Of a stretch of 64,000 bases of DNA, positions 59,363 through 64,000 are shown piece after piece. Within the stretch, counting starts at the first letter, position 1. Each line of letters starts with the position of its first letter. The DNA comes from Smallanthus sonchifolius (lineage: Eukaryota; Streptophyta; Magnoliopsida; Asterales; Asteraceae): assembly GCA_023525975.1 (NCBI GenBank), contig CM042020.1, positions 17,509,001 to 17,573,000 on the forward strand, in the 5' to 3' direction. Under the pieces are notes generated by a model. The model did no database searches. It was given only the letters and a program-made list of their open reading frames with translations, and was not told where the DNA came from. Both the position numbers and the translations under genes were made by a program.

Positions 59363-60329
59363 CCCGCTCTTTTAGGTCTAACCGGTAAAAGACCAAATTT
59401 TTTTTAATTTTTTAATTTTTTTTAACAAGCCAAAAACCTCATCTTTAACTAAAATTGGTTTTGAAAAAGGCTTTTGGTTAAATGGTGTAAGTTGTTGGTA
59501 AGGACAATTGAAACGGTTAGGCTCGACGGGGCTAACTAAAGGTAATGTTTGGGTAGAGGATTTGAAAAGAAAAAGGTTGACAAGGTGGTTTTCCAAATGC
59601 CTAAATCATTTTTATGCAAAATTCCCATATGTGATCTCGAATTGTATACCCAAAACAAGTTCTAATTCACACAAATCATAAGACACACTCAAACATCCGC
59701 AAAAACGAAAGGAGATATGCTGTAAAGCTATTAAAGGCTAAAAAAAAATGCTCATGGAAACGGATATTGTTGGGTTGAAAGTGTATCATTTTATATGTTG
59801 ATTGTTTCCTTGGATTTGTCATGCTTTAAGGATATAACTTCACAACTTAGTATATTTGGGTGTAGTAAATTAGTTGCCTTTTGAAAACATATATTTAATC
59901 TTTTGTTTTATCAAAAATGGTTTGTAGTTTTTGATTGTTCAATACTACAAAAATTAAAACTTAGAGTGAATTCTTGCAAATTTTTTTAATGGACAAGGCA
60001 AATTCAGTGTATCAACCCCCCTCCCCACACTTAAAGAATTAAGCAAACGTGGGATAAGGAAAACGAGAACTTCCCTGAATTTGGCGTGTCCCAAACGCAT
60101 GGTCGATGCCCACAGCAGCCTGAATTGCACATCACAAAAGAGACATCGGTTTCAAAAGATTAATTACCAACAACTTCCAAAGTTAGAAATTTAAACTACT
60201 AGGCACACAAGAAAATATTGTCTAGAAACGGCACAAACAACGAATGCCTTATTGAAAACTAGAAAGTATGAGTTTGGGAAAATTGGGCACGGAACAGCCA
60301 GTGCAAGGGGTCCAAGATTGGACCTTGTT

Positions 60330-60602
60330 TTAAGGGTTTTGTGGTTCATCCTCATCTCCCCATTGGGAGCTCATTCTTCGCCTTAGGTAGGCGACATCCT
60401 CACAAACGTTGTCAACTCGCCCATATAGCTGATCCATACGACCGACGGTTGCTTCGGATAGCTCAAAAGATCTGCGGGCATAAGTAGAAGTGGTTTGAAT
60501 AGCTTCATATAAGTCTAACATGGATGGAAATTCTAGTCCCTGGGATGAAGATGCACCGGAGTCAAAGTGTTGTTGTTGTGGGATTGGTTGGTTAAGTTCC
60601 AT
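60330..60602 (-). pseudogene. C-terminal ORF remnant of older retroelement
   Basis: 90 residues starting MELNQPIPQQQHFDSG, with a likely helical part ATVGRMDQLYGRVDNVCEDV and the end YLRRRMSSQWGDEDEPQNP. A similar end occurs in gypsy (Athila-like) proteins, which would fit the interpretation of the host repeat. Evidence is weak. Confidence 0.35.
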
Positions 60603-60626
60603 GATTATGTGATCGGGATCCTCGGG

Positions 60627-63144
60627 TGTAACATTTCCGATTTTTAGTATCTATATTTCAATTCAATGTAATGCATTTCAAACTCAATTCTAGTGCACTG
60701 TTTTGTTCCATTCGTACCATCAATTAAATACTACATTTCAATGCAAATCCGCAAATTTTACTAGGTTATATCCTACTAAACACTACATAAGTATCTACTT
60801 ATACCAATATGTCAAAGGCTAAAGTTACAAGGCCTGATATTGAATCGTAACAAGAAACCCTATTAGGCACGGTCGCGCCTCGTTTTGGCACGGTCGGGCC
60901 GAGTGCTCTGACACGGTCGCGCGACTTGCTTTGGAACGATCGCGCCCGGTGCCTTGGCACGGTCGCGCCTCGTTTGGGCACGGTCGCGCCTAGTACCAGT
61001 TGAAACGTAAATGCAGTTTTAAACTTGAGATCGTTGATTGTCGTAACCGATATACGTTTCACTTTCATAGACAAAGAAACGAATATTATCAATTGTAACC
61101 ATTAACAACAGAAAACCGATTCAAGAAAATCAAAACCTCCTCATTTGAAAATCCTCTCCTTTGAACATCGATCCTCCTATTCTGGAGTGAATTTCCCCCA
61201 ACCAAACGCTACACGATTCTCCCAGAAGCTACTGAACCATTTGAAGCAGCCGGAATCGTAGCAGAAGAAGCCGGAAGCCAAGTTCACCGACGCCGGAACT
61301 CCTTTCTACCGTCCTCTATCAATTCGCTACTCTTCCGGGTAATTGAAACCTTTTTCTCACTCGTTTCAGTTCATGGATCAAAAGCCCCATATTAATTTGG
61401 GCTTTCATTATGGAAATCATCTCGAACTCGAAGCCACATTTACATTCAAAATAGTTTAATCGAATCCGGTCCTAAACACGTTTTAAATTCAATTAATCTT
61501 TACAAAAAGACTCGTAATAATCTATTGGGTGAAAACCCTATGATTTCCAACCCTGTTATTATAAAAAATTAGTCAAATCGTTCCTGATTTGGAACAGACG
61601 CGGTCGCGCTAATCATTTAGCGCGGTCGTGCCTCATGAGACACGGTCGTGCCGGCTTCCAGCGCGGTCGTGCCTCCTACTCAAACCCAATCATGCCCTTT
61701 GGCTAATCTCAGTCGTGTTTTAGAATCATAGACACGATCGTGTCTGGCCAAGGCACGGTCGTGCCTAATGATTTGGTTAGTTATGCCCTCTGTTTGATCA
61801 ACACGGTCGCGCCCTGACTAGCACAGTCGCGCCCGTTGTTAGAGCACGATCGTGCCCTTCCAAGGCATGGTCGTGTGTAAGTTAGATTTTCTTGGCAGAA
61901 TTATAATTTTTATATTTTTCAAACAATAGATATTTTTGATTTAATTTCAAAATAAAAATAGTTGATTTTTATAAAAAAATGTATTTAATTCTATTTAGAA
62001 AGATCAAATATTTAATCTTGTAATAAATAGAAAATTATTTATTTAAAGTTTATAAAATTAAATTTACATTTATTGTTAAACCTTAAAAAGTATTTTAATG
62101 GTTAAGTTATATATATTATAAATAAATAAAGAAATGGTTATTTATTTAATTTATACTTAAACAAAAACAATTATTTATTTATACTTACTTACAATTAATA
62201 CTTACATTACTTTCATAAACAATAATTACTTATTTAATCAATTTCAAACCTTAACTCAAAATGTTCTAAAAATATTCTTTCAAACTTTATATTTAATTCA
62301 ATACTTTCAATTACAAATCAATGACTTTTTACACAAGTTTAAATGCAACTTTAGACTTAAACTTTTGTGCACACTATTAATACAATATACATTACACCCT
62401 AGGTTAACTTGTGCATTCCAAGGATCAAATTTCAATCTAGTCTCCGGTGTTTAGCTACACCTTGAACCAAGTGAGTATACATAGCCCCTTTTACTCTTTT
62501 ATATTTTTGGGGTGAAACATGAACACTACTCAAACTACTATTTACATTTACACAAACAACACAAGTACAAATCCTAATTACATTCATATGTGCAATTTGA
62601 GCTTTATGCCCGAGTGCTATGTGTGCTAACTACTTATGTGCAATCATTAACTATTCAAGCCGACGGTTTTCAATGATAGATCTATTGAGTCTGACAAACC
62701 CACCCAGGTAGGGTGATTGTTACCGACAACACAATTTTTGCATGCTAGTTACAAAGGTTTGATTGTACTTGGTTACACAATAGCTGCTCCCCATAAATGC
62801 CTTATTTTATCATGACATGTAAGGATTTTTTTATTTACAAACTATATGCTATCTATATACAAACCTGTGTATGCTCACCAACTTTTTAGTTGACCTTATT
62901 TTATTCATGTTTCAGGTACTAATGTGTGAGTTTGATCAAGATGTGCTACACATAGGCTTTGGACTTAGGTAATTTAAATAAAGAAGTTTATGTATTGCAA
63001 TTATGTTTCTTTCTTGGATTTGGTTTTGTTTGAATATTTGAAATGAAATTTGACGATTAATATATTTCAATTTAGTCAACCTTGTGCTCATGAACAGTTT
63101 ACATGTCCCGCCCCGATGATTCCGCCATCGGTCGGGGTGTGAGA
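60627..63144 (+). repeat. 5' LTR, 2518 bp, with GCACGGTCGCGCC clusters
   Basis: Begins TGTAACATTTCC and ends GGTCGGGGTGTGAGA; the usual final CA is GA here, probably a point mutation. Inside, GCACGGTCGCGCC-type motifs occur in two clusters (60868-60990 and 61600-61880), separated by about 600 bp. It shares the overall LTR style of the Tekay element at 48506. Confidence 0.85.
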
Positions 63145-63147
63145 GAT

Positions 63148-63160
63148 TGGTATCAGAGCC
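63148..63160 (+). other. Primer-binding site of second Tekay-like element
   Basis: TGGTATCAGAGCC, identical to the PBS at 51259, after the same GAT spacer. Confidence 0.9.
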
Positions 63161-63856
63161 TTGGTTATAGGGAACTAGGTTATTAGACACCCTTGACCTA
63201 AACTATAACTTTAGTACACCCACTTATGCCATGCTTCATGATTTTGTGATATGTGCTACATGCTATGTGTTACATGCTATGTGCTACATGTTTTCTATGA
63301 TTGATTATTATTCCATTTTTGATGCCTTACTTGTTAAATTTTTTTTTATGACTTATTAGACTATACTTAAATAATAAATTAAATAAACAATATCCCTACC
63401 CTTACCCTAAGCCTCATAACCTTCTTATCTACTTCTCTATCACCATCCTCTTAGCATGTGGAAACTCCATGGATCTAAAACTATAAAAAAAATTTCTTTT
63501 TATACCCTCGTTAAGGTTTTTAAACTTTGCTAATTATTCGAGGACACGTGCAATCTGGAAGAGTGACACCTGTATTCTGGGTTTTCTGTCTAGGAAAGCA
63601 TTTCGCATAAATCCCAATCAACCGAGGGACCCGTATGCTTTCCTGGGATGTGTGTTTACTATAGGCTAAAGCATGTCTCCTTGAAAATTATATGAGTTTA
63701 ATTAACCTTAATGTGTCATAGTATTCGAGTGATTATATCACTATATGAGTACAATCTAAACTATGATTAACTATTTTATTTCATTACCTTGTCCTTTTAA
63801 TTCAAGCAATTCTCATAAGTTCTCACATCTTTTCTTGTCTTATGAAAATCTGTAGA

Positions 63857-64000
63857 ATGCCTCCTCGTCGTGCTCCCGTGGCCAACACCAACACCGACAT
63901 TGCTACCATCCTTACACAACTCGTAACTCAACTCACTCAAGCTAATGGTGCCGCCAATGGTAACCATGGTGGTAATGGTGGAAATGGTGGTGTCAACCTA
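63857..64000 (+). CDS. Start of gag of second Tekay-like element (cut by window edge)
   Basis: Open from ATG 63857 to the window end, 48 codons: MPPRRAPVANTNTD, a Gln/Leu/Thr stretch ATILTQLVTQLTQANG, then Asn/Gly repeats. The start resembles the Arg/Gly-rich or helical beginning of Tekay gag (compare 52384). Completeness is unknown. Confidence 0.7.
   Translation, partial: MPPRRAPVANTNTDIATILTQLVTQLTQANGAANGNHGGNGGNGGVNL

Larger units (their letters stand above)
58869..60626 (-). repeat. Right part of the older unclassified retroelement
   Basis: Continuation of the repeat at 46459-48505 across the Tekay insertion; together with the 5-bp TSD they would be contiguous. Contains two minus-strand ORF remnants (59362-59057, 60602-60330) and T/A-rich tracts (59399-59424). 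The right end is cut by, or lies against, the next LTR at 60627. Confidence 0.45.
60627..64000 (+). mobile_element. Second Tekay-like gypsy element, 5' part; continues past the window
   Basis: LTR 60627-63144, PBS 63148, and the beginning of gag at 63857. The LTR end matches the solo LTR at 30310. The internal leader (63161-63856) has no ORF. Whether the element is complete cannot be seen. Confidence 0.85.

Noticed and set aside
1..64000. CRISPR arrays, rRNA genes, functional tRNA genes, bacterial operons
   Set aside because: None present. tRNA-like boxes belong to SINEs, and the PBS sites are LTR-element features. Nothing points to a prokaryotic origin.

Overview
This is a plant nuclear window, almost certainly from a eudicot and probably from the daisy family (Asteraceae). 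The family is inferred from the look of the SIRE-like copia, Tekay-type gypsy and NAM/Myb-only Harbinger elements; I ran no search. About 64 kb hold one convincing host gene, a SHI-RELATED SEQUENCE (SRS/STY) transcription factor at 38739-40102 (+), two exons, apparently intact. Nearly everything else is transposable elements, many nested, and a good number can be bounded exactly by target-site duplications (TSDs).

Left part (1-17.1 kb). A decayed SIRE-like Ty1/copia element lies on the minus strand: 5' LTR about 9158-9873, PBS, gag, pol, then an extra env-position ORF running to the window edge. An 879-bp hAT element (9882-10760, TSD GCTATACG) follows, sitting in a region of repeated CTATACG palindromes that flanks a stand-alone Athila ORF1-like pseudogene (11384-14812). 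That pseudogene is split by a 2152-bp solo LTR (12370-14521, TSD ATACA). A PIF/Harbinger-type element carrying only a Myb/NAM-type ORF ends the block (15357-17101).

Middle (17.1-38 kb). There is a possible SINE, then an apparently intact autonomous hAT element (19032-21939, 708-aa transposase, TSD GCTTCAAG), a non-autonomous hAT (22001-22675, TSD AGCATAAC) and a very decayed plus-strand copia (about 22735-26450). A Harbinger-type element (27990-29485) contains a Mutator-type MITE (28297-29161, TSD TTATTTAAA). A solo LTR (29586-34564) contains another solo LTR (30310-33438, TSD CCTAT). A third Harbinger element (36030-37430) and a tRNA-type SINE (37960-38182) lie just upstream of the SRS gene.

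Right part (40-64 kb). After the SRS gene come a 408-bp hAT MITE, one end of a CACTA element, LTR and gag fragments, and a full-length Tekay-type gypsy element (48506-58863, TSD CTTCG). This last one has an unusual extra ORF between PBS and gag and an intron-like GT..AG segment inside gag. It is inserted in an older unclassified repeat. A second Tekay-like element starts at 60627 and runs off the window.

The most unusual recurring pattern is that several unrelated LTR families each carry a private cluster of short, GC-rich or palindromic motifs inside otherwise AT-rich LTRs.
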